The position numbers were made by a program, and so were the translations under genes. Below are positions 33,819-42,148 of a stretch of 56,281 nt of DNA, in pieces. The notes beneath the pieces were generated by a model. That model saw only the letters and a program-made list of their open reading frames with translations, did no database searches and was not told the DNA's origin. Origin of the DNA: Eubacteriaceae bacterium. GTDB lineage: Bacteria > Bacillota > Clostridia > Eubacteriales > Anaerofustaceae. The stretch lies in assembly GCA_017551505.1 (NCBI GenBank), contig JAFZLL010000034.1, positions 1-56,281 of the forward strand, written 5' to 3'. Every line of letters begins with the position of its first letter. Position 1 is the first letter of the stretch.

Positions 33819-34784
33819 ATGGAAAAAGAAAAACTGGCTGTGCTCACAAGCGGCGGCGATTCCCCCGGCATGAATGCGGCTATAAGAGCAGTTGTACGCA
33901 CGTCTGTTGCTATGGGGATAGATATCTACGGCATCGATCATGGTTACAGGGGGATATATGAAGGTGAAATACACCGGATGGACCGCTATTCCGTGGCTGA
34001 CATAATACAGCGCGGGGGCACGATCCTCTATACGGACCGCTGCGACCGCATGATGGATGAGGATGGACCGGCCGAGGCTGCTGAAATACTGAATAAAAAC
34101 GGAATCACAGGGCTCATAATCATAGGAGGCGACGGCACCTTCAAAGGCGGCCTGGCTTTAAAGAAATACGGAATAAGGGTAGCAGCTGTGCCGGGCACGA
34201 TAGATAACGACATTGCGTGTACTGACCGCACCATCGGCTTCGACACTGCGGTGAATACCGCGCTTGATGCCATCAGCCGTATCAGAGACACATCAAGCTC
34301 TCATAACAGGGTCAATCTTGTCCAGGTAATGGGCCGCAACTGCGGCAACCTCGCCCTGTATGCAGGACTTGCCGGAGGAGCTGAAGCGATCTGCGTGCCC
34401 GAGATCCCATTCGACGCTGATGAGATCGCACACAGGGTCATCATAGGCAAGAACAAGGGGAAGCTGCACTGTATCATCGTCTTCGCCGAAGGAGCGGGAG
34501 ACATGGACATGCTCAGCTTTGAGCTTCAGAAAAAAACAGGCATCGAGGTGCGATCCACAGTGCTTGGATATACCCAGAGAGGAGGCAGTCCTACCGCCAG
34601 CGACAGGATACTGGCCAGCTATATGGGAAGCATGGCAGTGCGCCTGCTCGCGGAAGGGGATTCCGGCAAAGCAGTCTGTCTGGACGGAAGGGAGTATACT
34701 GCTGTTCCTCTGGAGGAAGCGACCAACATGTCACGCATATTAGCCAGCGATTACTACGAACTGGCCCGCACGCTCTCGGTATAA
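33819..34784 (+). CDS. pfkA: ATP-dependent 6-phosphofructokinase
   Basis: A 321-residue glycolytic phosphofructokinase of normal length. SGGDSPGMNAAIRAVVR (11-27) binds ATP, IIIGGDGTFKGG near 100-111 is the ATP-type phosphate loop (GGDG rather than GGDD of PPi enzymes), TIDNDI near 124 carries the catalytic Asp, and MGRNCGNLAL near 168 is typical. It phosphorylates fructose 6-phosphate in the cytoplasm. A GGAGGG site 5 nt before the ATG and a TATAAT at 33775-33780 support this start. Stand-alone unit. Confidence 0.96.
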   Translation: MEKEKLAVLTSGGDSPGMNAAIRAVVRTSVAMGIDIYGIDHGYRGIYEGEIHRMDRYSVADIIQRGGTILYTDRCDRMMDEDGPAEAAEILNKNGITGLIIIGGDGTFKGGLALKKYGIRVAAVPGTIDNDIACTDRTIGFDTAVNTALDAISRIRDTSSSHNRVNLVQVMGRNCGNLALYAGLAGGAEAICVPEIPFDADEIAHRVIIGKNKGKLHCIIVFAEGAGDMDMLSFELQKKTGIEVRSTVLGYTQRGGSPTASDRILASYMGSMAVRLLAEGDSGKAVCLDGREYTAVPLEEATNMSRILASDYYELARTLSV

Positions 34785-34827
34785 AAGGATACGTCTATAA
34801 ATGAATGAAAAACATGCATATCAGTAA

Positions 34828-34860
34828 TACCGGCTGGCTGTATAAAACAGCCGGCCGGTA
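34828..34860 (+). terminator. Hairpin after pfkA
   Basis: A 13-bp stem (34828-34840 with 34848-34860, one G-T pair) and a TATAAAA loop, 43 nt after the pfkA stop. No T run follows, so termination here is only probable. Confidence 0.5.
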
Positions 34861-34974
34861 TGTTACAGACAGTATCCGCTTACAATTTATTAACAGGTGA
34901 TATCTTCGAACGTCATGCATGCGTTGCCGAATCTCTGCCTGGGCATGCGGTCCACGGTCCGGTTCCTACACCAG

Positions 34975-36489
34975 CTACTCTTTTGCGTTTCGGTATATAC
35001 TGCAGGCCAGATCGAAGTGCGCCTGACCAGCGGAGGAATCGGCTCGGTTTATCATGGAAGCGACGCACACGTCTTCCTTCAGGGAAATGATCCATTCCGT
35101 AAGGAATCCCTCGTTCGCTCCGTCGTGGTAACCGACATCCTCTCCGAATTTCGCAGCCGTTTCTTTACTGACGGTTTTCGCGTTGATACGCATCATGCAA
35201 AGACCGTAGTAGCCCAATACCGGTGTCAGCATACGCCGCGCAGTCTTCTTTTTGAGGAATCCGCCTTTGCGATAGCTTCTGGAGAGTTCGATGCCGATCT
35301 TGACCAGCTCCGTAGGCGTGGTCCATAAGCCGGCCGCTGCGTGTTCGGGATAGTAGTGATAACCGTGAACCGGATCCTCCTTGATGCCCAGCCTGCCGCC
35401 GAAGGCCGCGTTGGCCTGCAGCTCCTCATCCAGAGGCTGGAAGAAGCCGGTACGTTTCAGCCCAAGAGGTTCGGCGACCTCCTTCTGGAATGCCTCTCGG
35501 AGGGCAGTCCCCGTTATGCGCGTGAATGCCAGTTCTGCCAGAGTGATGCCGCCGCCGGAATATTTGTACTGCTTGCCGTACGGCTTTATCCTGCGGAGCT
35601 TCGGCGTGTTGCCGCTGCCTGACAGCACCTCCTCCAGAGAGAGGATCTCGTGATTTGCCGGGTATCCGGGAAAGCCGTGCACGTTGAAGCCCGCTGTGTG
35701 GCTGAGCAGGGCAGCGAAGGTCACTGGGCCTTTCCTGGCGAATTCCGGCACGACGCCCGAAATATCCGTGTCCAGGTCGATGAGACCCTTGTCCGCACAG
35801 CGCAGCAGCGTCAGGGCAAACATGGGCTTTGATACGGAGCCCGCCTGGAACAGCATGTCCGGGTTAACGGGGAACGCTTCGCCGTATCTGCCGCTGCCGG
35901 CGCAGTAGGTGAGAAAATCACCGTCTCCGTCTTTAACGGCAATGCTGACGCCGTAGCCTTTCTTTCCCTTTATCCTCATCGCCTTATCCGCATCGACGCC
36001 GTAAAAGTTTTTGACAATCTTATTCGGGCCTTTCAGCATCCTCATCAGCACAGCTTCATCTTCATCGATGATGCCGGTATCCCGGAAACCGGCTTTGCGA
36101 TATATGTGCAGGCCCACCTCGTTCTCCGGCTCGGTGGACAGGAAGAGCCGGTCGGCACCGTTTTCCCTGAAGTATTTGATGATCTCCTGCAGGGCAGCCT
36201 GACCGTAGCCCTTGCCCTGTTCGTTCTGGTCGATCATGAAACGCCAAAGCCAGTAGCGGTCGTCCTCGTCCTCTTCTTCAGGATCAAATGCGAACATGCA
36301 GAAGCCGACGAGCTTCTCGTCCGCGTAAATCGCAAACGGACGCGCTACGCCCGGTTTCTCGGCGTTTGCTTCATCCGCCTGCCTTAACGAAACGTCGTTT
36401 GGCGCGACAAAAGGCTGATCCCCGCGCACGGAAAGGGCCAGGACGGCATCCCGGTTATCCTCATTTATAGGTTCCAGTTTTATCTGCAT
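34975..36489 (-). CDS. GNAT acetyltransferase fused to a class-C beta-lactamase-like serine hydrolase
   Basis: A 504-residue fusion. Residues 1-150 are a GNAT fold: WRFMIDQNEQGKGYGQAAL near 82-100 has the Q-x2-G-x-G acetyl-CoA loop (91-96), and EVGLHIYRKAGF follows, like polyamine acetyltransferases. After a short linker, residues ~165-504 are a serine beta-lactamase/penicillin-binding protein class C domain: SVSK (218-221; nucleophile S218, K221), YSGGG (Y310) in the YxN/S position, and HDGANEG in the KTG position. No signal peptide is visible, so the hydrolase is probably cytoplasmic, unlike typical beta-lactamases. Start at 36489 is set by GGAG upstream; the longer frame to 36630 lacks a site. 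Confidence 0.85.
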   Translation of the reverse strand: MQIKLEPINEDNRDAVLALSVRGDQPFVAPNDVSLRQADEANAEKPGVARPFAIYADEKLVGFCMFAFDPEEEDEDDRYWLWRFMIDQNEQGKGYGQAALQEIIKYFRENGADRLFLSTEPENEVGLHIYRKAGFRDTGIIDEDEAVLMRMLKGPNKIVKNFYGVDADKAMRIKGKKGYGVSIAVKDGDGDFLTYCAGSGRYGEAFPVNPDMLFQAGSVSKPMFALTLLRCADKGLIDLDTDISGVVPEFARKGPVTFAALLSHTAGFNVHGFPGYPANHEILSLEEVLSGSGNTPKLRRIKPYGKQYKYSGGGITLAELAFTRITGTALREAFQKEVAEPLGLKRTGFFQPLDEELQANAAFGGRLGIKEDPVHGYHYYPEHAAAGLWTTPTELVKIGIELSRSYRKGGFLKKKTARRMLTPVLGYYGLCMMRINAKTVSKETAAKFGEDVGYHDGANEGFLTEWIISLKEDVCVASMINRADSSAGQAHFDLACSIYRNAKE

Positions 36490-36688
36490 TAGTTTTTCTC
36501 CTTGATGATGTGATGAATATGAGTTCTCTTGTACAACACACTCTTCTGATAATAGGCACAAAAACACCGCAGCGAAGCAGCTCCCGTCGTGGCTGCGTCC
36601 TGCGGCTCCCACTATCCGAAAGATACTCATAACGGCGCACCTGATTAAGGGGCATGCCCCCTAAAGCGTACTCTGTGCCTCTATTCGA

Positions 36689-36787
36689 TCAATAAGCGAT
36701 AACCTCTCTGTCAATCATCGGCCTACGCTCCTTCTCCAGTTTCCGCAGGGTATTATACATGACCATGCTCAAGGAATCAATGTTCAT
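36689..36787 (-). CDS. Possible 32-residue small protein
   Basis: A short frame (MNIDSLSMVMYNTLRKLEKE...) with a good AGGGAG site 4 nt before its ATG. It is helical and charged and looks like the N-terminus of a larger protein, possibly an antitoxin-like helix. It could be a remnant, since the 440 bp around it holds no other gene apart from the palindrome GGGGCATGCCCC (36649-36660). No family recognised. Confidence 0.35.
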   Translation of the reverse strand: MNIDSLSMVMYNTLRKLEKERRPMIDREVIAY

Positions 36788-36930
36788 TTTCTCCCTTCAC
36801 GTTTCTTTTCGGACGACCGCTTCTCGATGATGAGCCGGGTCTATGAAAGCGAACAGATGGCGCAGTTTTGGCATGACCGGAAGATCATGCCATTCCCGAT
36901 AACCGCAGAACTGTCTCATGCGCCTTGTCT

Positions 36931-37812
36931 TTACCCCTCACGCTTGTATCCTTCCATCAATCCCGCTATGGCCGGATGCTCCAATATAGTAAGTTTCTCC
37001 GGCCGGATACAGCGGTCATCCTTATCGAGCCTGCCCAAAGGGATATCCTTCACGCTGCCGTGGAAATCGCTTCCTCCGCTGATAAACAGGTCCTCCCGTT
37101 CGGCCGTATTCAGAAGGATCTCGCGCTTTGCGGCATCGTAGCGGGAATAATAGCATTCCATACCGTCAATACCACAGGCCATCAGATACCGAAGCCTTGA
37201 GGTGAACCGCCCCTCCGTCAGAGGCGTTTCCCCTTCGCCTCCCAGAGGATGCGCCCAGACCGCGGCACCTCCGGCTCTGTGGACGTATTCCACCGCTTCC
37301 CGGGAAGATATGCGCAGCCCTTCAACATGGCATTTATTGATGTATCCAGTGATCGCGTCACTGATAGTCGCGGCTATGCCTCTGTCTACCAGCACCTGTG
37401 CCAGGTGCGGTTTCGCCGGGCTGTTGCGTGAAAAGATATATGCGGTCTCATCCTCTGTGAGCTTTATCCCGAAATTCTCCTCAAGGCCTTTGATCCGCGC
37501 TTCCATCTTCTCGATCCTCATGGACGCGATCTTCCCGATCAGCTCAGCCATAGCCGGGCTTTGACTGTCGAAAGCGTAGCCCAGAATATGGCATTCTCCC
37601 TCTTCAGTCAGTGTGGTGATCTCGATGCCGGGGATAAAGAAGGCCTTCGCCGGGACATGGGACCTCATCTCATCCAGTGCGGCAATGGTATCATGGTCTG
37701 CTATGGAGAAGACATCGATCACGGCTTCGGTCAGAAGCTCCATTATCCGGGACGGGGCTTCACTGCCATCTGAAAACGAGGAGTGGATATGAAGATCGGC
37801 TCTATTGAACAT
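36931..37812 (-). CDS. PHP-domain phosphoesterase
   Basis: A 293-residue PHP enzyme of the YciV/RNase AM type. DLHIHSSFSDGSEAP gives the first two metal His ligands and Asp; VFSIADHDTIAAL adds the Asp/His/Asp, and PGIEITT the Glu, then GGAAVWAHP and SGGSDFHG complete a three-metal site. Relatives hydrolyse 3',5'-bisphosphate nucleosides or trim 5' RNA ends. Cytoplasmic. I chose the ATG at 37812, with AGAGG 6 nt away; the upstream ATG at 37818 directly abuts that site. It is divergent from the second URO-D gene. Confidence 0.9.
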   Translation of the reverse strand: MFNRADLHIHSSFSDGSEAPSRIMELLTEAVIDVFSIADHDTIAALDEMRSHVPAKAFFIPGIEITTLTEEGECHILGYAFDSQSPAMAELIGKIASMRIEKMEARIKGLEENFGIKLTEDETAYIFSRNSPAKPHLAQVLVDRGIAATISDAITGYINKCHVEGLRISSREAVEYVHRAGGAAVWAHPLGGEGETPLTEGRFTSRLRYLMACGIDGMECYYSRYDAAKREILLNTAEREDLFISGGSDFHGSVKDIPLGRLDKDDRCIRPEKLTILEHPAIAGLMEGYKREG

Positions 37813-37920
37813 TGACATCCTCTGTTGTTATTCTATGCCGTTAATATAGCACATTCCTCTGCTGCTGGAAACAGGGGACTGGTACGGGAACAATTTTAAT
37901 GTTTCATTTAGTTTTCAATA

Positions 37921-37949
37921 TTGCGCCGGGATCATCTGTGATATATAAT
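37921..37949 (+). promoter_or_regulatory. Promoter of the second URO-D gene
   Basis: A consensus TATAAT (37944-37949) 17 nt after a weak -35 (TTGCGC, 37921-37926). The leader is about 50 nt. Confidence 0.6.
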
Positions 37950-38008
37950 TGAATTGAAGTTATTTCATTCGATATTATAGTGGCTTTTTGCCGCTGGAAA
38001 GGGAACAC

Positions 38009-39073
38009 ATGAACAGAAAAATACCATTTTCAGAAGAAGAGCTGCGAGTTGTGGAGATCGGCCCCGGCTTTTTAGGATCTCCGGGCAATCCGGTCTACAA
38101 TACACCGGTCACACCAAAGGAGAATGTGATGGCCATGTTCTGGGAGAAGGACCCGTTCTGGCTGAGCATGCCGGGAGAAATGGGCTATTTCGCCGCCCCC
38201 TTCTATAACGATTATTTGGGGCGGGGCGGGCCAGACGGCACCGTCGATGCGTTCGGCATAGAATGGGAATGGGTGCCCTCTGCCGGAGGTTCGATCGTTC
38301 ATCCGGGAGATCCTCTCGTAAAGGATGCCAATGAGCTGAAGGACAAGATCCATTTTCCCGATCTGGACCAGATCGACTGGAAAGCCGAGGTGGAGAAGTC
38401 CAGCAAACCGGACCTGCGTTTTTCGCCGCAGATGTCCCTCATCAACGGTTTCTGGTTCGAACGCCTCATTTCCTTCATGGACTTTGCCGGTGCGGCTGCA
38501 GCTCTAGTCGATGAGGACCAGCAGGATGCGGTCAAGACCTTTTTCAGGGAATCGACGGAATTCGCATGCAGACTGATCGATAAGCTCATCTGTTGTTTCC
38601 CGTTTCTTGACGGTTTCAACATCCATGACGACTGGGGTGCCCAGAAGAACCCGTTCTTCTCGATGGAGATCGCCAATGAGTTCTTCGTTCCGCACATGAG
38701 GGACCTGACCGATCATATCCATTCCAAGGGCAGGTATGCGACCCTGCACTCCTGCGGCAACAACGAAAAGCGTATCCAATGCTACATAGACGGCGGTTTC
38801 GACCAATGGGATCCGCAGCCCATGAACGACACTCAGGCCCTTTATGAAGCATACGGCGATAAGATCATACTGTCAGTCATCCCCGATCAGTTCGATCCGG
38901 AGACCACCAGCGAGGAAGAGCAGAGGGCGCGCGCCAGAGCGCATGTGGACAGGTTCTGCAGGCCTGGGAAAGTCTCCGTTCTGGGATATTACGCCGCATC
39001 CATGCTTACACCTGCATTCAAGGAGGAAGTATATACGTATTCAAGGAAGAAGTTCGCGGGGCAGCTGCAGTGA
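38009..39073 (+). CDS. URO-D-family protein (second copy)
   Basis: A 354-residue homologue of the URO-D superfamily and distant paralogue of the gene at 17190-18260. Shared features are HDDWGAQKNPFFS near 210-222, ATLHSCGNNEKRI near 250 (the zinc-type H-x-C) and WDPQPMN. As in the first copy, HemE motifs are missing, so a methyltransferase-like or demethylase-component role is more likely than heme synthesis. The start at 38009 is chosen for an AAAGGGA site; the frame also opens at 37988. It is alone, with a strong terminator. Confidence 0.8.
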   Translation: MNRKIPFSEEELRVVEIGPGFLGSPGNPVYNTPVTPKENVMAMFWEKDPFWLSMPGEMGYFAAPFYNDYLGRGGPDGTVDAFGIEWEWVPSAGGSIVHPGDPLVKDANELKDKIHFPDLDQIDWKAEVEKSSKPDLRFSPQMSLINGFWFERLISFMDFAGAAAALVDEDQQDAVKTFFRESTEFACRLIDKLICCFPFLDGFNIHDDWGAQKNPFFSMEIANEFFVPHMRDLTDHIHSKGRYATLHSCGNNEKRIQCYIDGGFDQWDPQPMNDTQALYEAYGDKIILSVIPDQFDPETTSEEEQRARARAHVDRFCRPGKVSVLGYYAASMLTPAFKEEVYTYSRKKFAGQLQ

Positions 39074-39146
39074 TAGATATGGAAGCATTGTCATCCACCG
39101 CTGAGGGAGAGATTAAGTAATCGCTGGAGAATGCCCAGAAGTAGAG

Positions 39147-39185
39147 GGAAGGGACTGCTGTGTTCATCTTACAGCAGTCCCTTCC
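39147..39185 (+). terminator. Terminator of the second URO-D gene
   Basis: A perfect 15-bp stem (39147-39161 with 39171-39185), 9-nt loop, then TTATTATT. The T tract is broken but the stem is very strong. The remaining ~210 bp to the GNAT gene holds no clear gene. Confidence 0.82.
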
Positions 39186-39397
39186 TTATTATTAATTATT
39201 AATGCTTCGGTTCCCGCAAATAAGAACGTTCCCGGATCATCCATAGGCTGTGCCCTGATAAGAAAGCTTTATCCGATTCGAAAAACTCTAATTGACCAGA
39301 CCTTGGGGGCTGATTTCCTCCGCAGCGGCCGTCCAGAAAGTGTTCTAAGGGTATTTGCGGAAAAGCTGATGGCGCTCTTTCTTGCATAGCTGTACAG

Positions 39398-39886
39398 CTA
39401 AAGCCTTTTTTGCAGTAGCCACCAGGCAGTATCATCATATTGGGGCGACATGTTTTCGTCCATCGCACATGGATCGTAGTGGCAATCCTTGATCTTCGTA
39501 TCGAACCCGAAACGCCGGTACAGCCTTATGTTCTGCGGTTCATCGCTCTCAACGCCGATCGTCGCATAACTGAACCCTGCCTCTTTCAGTTCCGAAAGGA
39601 CCGCCGCCAGCAGCCGGCTTCCGTTACCCTGCCCGCGGTATTCCTTCTTTACACGGAAGGCACAAAGATAAGCGGTGTCTGTGCCGTCCGCGAAATCCTT
39701 GTCTTCAAGGTCCAGGAAAGCGTATAATTCGCCGATAAGTTCCCCGTTATCGTCCAAAGTCCAGAAAACGGCATTGCCTGAAACGATATTATCGCGGAAA
39801 AACCTGGCTGTGGGGGATAATGGATCATTATCCTGATACCCCCACAGCTTAAGCATCTCTTCGGCTGTCGCTTTTCTTATCAGCAT
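39398..39886 (-). CDS. GNAT-family N-acetyltransferase
   Basis: A 162-residue single-domain GNAT. The acetyl-CoA loop is KKEYRGQGNGSRLL (near 93-106, R-G-x-G-N-G), and the C-terminal part shows NIRLYRRFGFDTKIKD. The acceptor cannot be predicted; the MLIRKATAEEMLKLW opening is common in amine acetyltransferases. Start at 39886 is chosen for GGAG 8 nt upstream. It follows ymdB by 40 nt and probably shares its transcript. A 14-bp palindrome TAGCTGTACAGCTA (39387-39400) covers the stop codon. Confidence 0.85.
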   Translation of the reverse strand: MLIRKATAEEMLKLWGYQDNDPLSPTARFFRDNIVSGNAVFWTLDDNGELIGELYAFLDLEDKDFADGTDTAYLCAFRVKKEYRGQGNGSRLLAAVLSELKEAGFSYATIGVESDEPQNIRLYRRFGFDTKIKDCHYDPCAMDENMSPQYDDTAWWLLQKRL

Positions 39887-39926
39887 GGTTCGATCTCCAG
39901 ATCCGGCGCTTCTATCCTGGCGCATA

Positions 39927-40718
39927 TCATACGATCTGATCGTATATCCTCCGTATCCTCTCGACTTCAATGCATTTGAAGTCATCACCGAAGGTGAACA
40001 CGGCGCCGTTCACCTGTACCGGACCCTTCGCGGGTTCGTGGCGTCCTTTTCTTTTTGTAAGGAATCCTTTGATGATTATATCCCTGTCGACCCCGATGAC
40101 CCCGTCAAGCGGCCCGCACATCCCTATGTCGGTAATATAGCCTTCCCCGCCTGGAAGCACCCTTTCGTCTGCAGTCTGCACATGAGTATGCGTGCCCCAG
40201 ACAGCAGCCGCCCTGCCGTCCGCATAATAGCCGAATGCGATCTTTTCACTTGTTGCTTCAGCGTGAAAGTCCACGCATATGATGTCGCTGACAGAGCGCG
40301 CTTCCTGGCAGATCCGGTCAAAAGCCTTGAAGGGATTGTCCAGATCGTCCATAAATGTGGTGCCAGAAATATTCAATACAGAAACACGGACGCCCTTTAC
40401 ACGGTAGGTCCCCCAGCCGTTCCCGGGGCAGGGCGAAGGATAGTTTTCCGGGCGCAGCAGTCTGTCGGATTCCTGAAGGATGTTATTGACATCCTTCTGA
40501 TTGAATATATGATTGCCCGAAGTGAAGACATCGACCGTACCCAGAGAAAGCAGCTCCCTGGCGTTTGCCGTCGTGACCCCGTTGCCGCCGGAGGCGTTCT
40601 CGATATTGGCGATCACCATGTCCGCCTCGTATTCTTTCCTGAGCTCACCGCTGTATCGGGCGATGGCAGCCCTGCCGCTTCTCCCGAATATATCCCCTAA
40701 GGCCATTATCCTGAACAT
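39927..40718 (-). CDS. ymdB: YmdB-family metallophosphoesterase
   Basis: A 263-residue YmdB protein. MALGDIFGRSGR and ANIENASGGNGVT at the N-terminus, SGNHIFNQKDV, and VDFHAEATSEK and GTHTHVQTADE give the Asp, Glu/Asn and His ligands of a binuclear site. B. subtilis YmdB hydrolyses cyclic nucleotides and affects biofilm and RNA turnover. Normal length, cytoplasmic. GGAG 7 nt before the ATG. Here it is followed by a GNAT, not rny. Confidence 0.93.
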   Translation of the reverse strand: MFRIMALGDIFGRSGRAAIARYSGELRKEYEADMVIANIENASGGNGVTTANARELLSLGTVDVFTSGNHIFNQKDVNNILQESDRLLRPENYPSPCPGNGWGTYRVKGVRVSVLNISGTTFMDDLDNPFKAFDRICQEARSVSDIICVDFHAEATSEKIAFGYYADGRAAAVWGTHTHVQTADERVLPGGEGYITDIGMCGPLDGVIGVDRDIIIKGFLTKRKGRHEPAKGPVQVNGAVFTFGDDFKCIEVERIRRIYDQIV

Positions 40719-40834
40719 CTTTTTCTCCGATGGTTTTATGTAAATAAAGTATAAACCATAGACATGTCGTTTTCCGTATCGAAACGTTAATTTTCGGAAG
40801 AGACTAGGCTTTTGCGGGACTCATAAAATCCCGA

Positions 40835-40859
40835 TGCATAATCATGCAAAAATATTGCA
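40835..40859 (+). promoter_or_regulatory. Overlapping TGCA palindromes, putative operator
   Basis: TGCATAATCATGCA (40835-40848) and TGCAAAAATATTGCA (40845-40859) are two inverted repeats sharing one TGCA half, with centres 10.5 bp (one helical turn) apart. They lie immediately upstream of the -35 of the citrulline operon. The shape is loosely like an ARG box but the TGCA arms differ from the TGAAT consensus. Confidence 0.5.
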
Positions 40860-40866
40860 TTTTTAC

Positions 40867-40895
40867 TTGACTTATCTGCGGGAAGACAGTATTAT
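40867..40895 (+). promoter_or_regulatory. Promoter of the carbamoyl-phosphate/citrulline operon
   Basis: TTGACT (40867-40872), 17-nt spacer, TATTAT (40890-40895). It leaves a leader of about 115 nt before the first gene. Confidence 0.82.
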
Positions 40896-41016
40896 TTAGA
40901 AACAATCTCTGCGCGGCTCACCGTGCAAGCGCGGAAAATATGAATAAATATGTAATCATGATCCGCGCCTGCGTGAAAGCAGACCGCAGCAGCAATGGAC
41001 ACTTTGGGAAACTGAG

Positions 41017-42099
41017 ATGGAAAAAACGATAAAACTGGCAAACTCCCTGCAGGAGCAGCTGCATCAGATCCCCGAGATCTCCGGCTGCGAGACGCAGACA
41101 AAAAAGAGCCTGAAGGCCTTTCTGGAAAAGGAAAGCGAACTGGAGATCGTCGACTGCGGCGCCTGGTTCTACGCCGCTCACCGGGAGGCAGATGCCGCTG
41201 AAGGCATGGCGTTGCGGGCCGACATGGACGCTGTCACCGGCGCAGACTCCCTGCCATACCACGGCTGCGGTCACGACGGGCACAGCGCAGTCATGGCGGC
41301 ACTGGCAGCTTACACGTCAGGGAAACGTTTTGGAAAGAACCTGTTCTTCCTTTTCCAGCACGCCGAAGAGACAGGTGCAGGCGCCGAGGAATGCTGCGGG
41401 ATCTTCGAAAAAGAAAAGATCGACGCGATCTACGGTTTTCACAACTGCCCGGGCTTTCCGGAAGGCGACGTCCTGCTGCTGCATGACACCTTCGCCTGCG
41501 CTTCCAGGGGAGTAAGGCTGATGTTCGAAGGAAGCCAGGCCCATGCAGCCTACCCCGAGAACGGCAGGAATCCGATCTTCCCGATGGCCGCATTCTTTGA
41601 CCGGTGGCAGGAGATGACGGACCCGGCCGAATACGGCGGAATGGTACTGGCAACGCCGGTATGTCTTTCGGCAGGATCGAGATCCTTCGGTGTAGCGGCA
41701 GGCAGCGGAGAGATCGATCTGACGCTCAGAGCATGGCGTGATGAGGATCTGGAAAAGCTGGAGGCAGCGGTGACAGAGACCGCCGCCGTCCTGGCATCCG
41801 ACGAAGGCGTGTCCCTGAGTTATACCGAACAGGACGTCTTCCCCGCGACGGTGAACGACCCGCTGCTCTGCAAAAAGGCAGAGGCCGCGGCAGATAAGGC
41901 AGGCCTTCGCTGTCAGACACCTGCGGAACCATTCCGATGGTCGGAAGATTTCGGCCATTACGGAGCGCACTGTCCGGCTTTCTTCTGCGGTATCGGCGCG
42001 GGAACAGACGCTGCCGGGCTCCACACTCCGGACTACCGGTGGAACAGCGGCGTAACCGAAGCCGCGATCCGGCTGTTCTCCGCACTTATCCAAATGTAA
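41017..42099 (+). CDS. M20-family amidohydrolase
   Basis: A 360-residue zinc amidohydrolase of the hippurate/N-acyl-amino-acid (IAA-amide) type. ALRADMDAVTG, YHGCGHDGHSAVM, FLFQHAEETGAGAEECCG and SEDFGHYGAHCPAFF hold the metal ligands and catalytic Glu; HAAYPENGRNPI marks the dimerisation insert. It frees an amino acid from an N-acyl group. As first gene of an operon with an amino-acid transporter and ornithine carbamoyltransferase, it may act on an N-acylated amino acid such as an ornithine or citrulline derivative, which is inference. The substrate is unproven. Confidence 0.88.
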   Translation: MEKTIKLANSLQEQLHQIPEISGCETQTKKSLKAFLEKESELEIVDCGAWFYAAHREADAAEGMALRADMDAVTGADSLPYHGCGHDGHSAVMAALAAYTSGKRFGKNLFFLFQHAEETGAGAEECCGIFEKEKIDAIYGFHNCPGFPEGDVLLLHDTFACASRGVRLMFEGSQAHAAYPENGRNPIFPMAAFFDRWQEMTDPAEYGGMVLATPVCLSAGSRSFGVAAGSGEIDLTLRAWRDEDLEKLEAAVTETAAVLASDEGVSLSYTEQDVFPATVNDPLLCKKAEAAADKAGLRCQTPAEPFRWSEDFGHYGAHCPAFFCGIGAGTDAAGLHTPDYRWNSGVTEAAIRLFSALIQM

Positions 42100-42148
42100 A
42101 TCTGCTCTGCAAATAAAACAATCACTTAATAAAAGGAGACTAAAAAAA

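Noticed and set aside
39260-39390. Plus-strand open frame (IRKLYPIRKTLIDQ...) after the URO-D terminator
   Set aside because: It lacks a start codon and SD site and ends soon; it looks like a possible old gene fragment but cannot be supported.
39387-39400. Perfect palindrome TAGCTGTACAGCTA as a regulatory site
   Set aside because: It covers the stop codon of a GNAT gene and no promoter is near; probably chance or part of a 3' hairpin.
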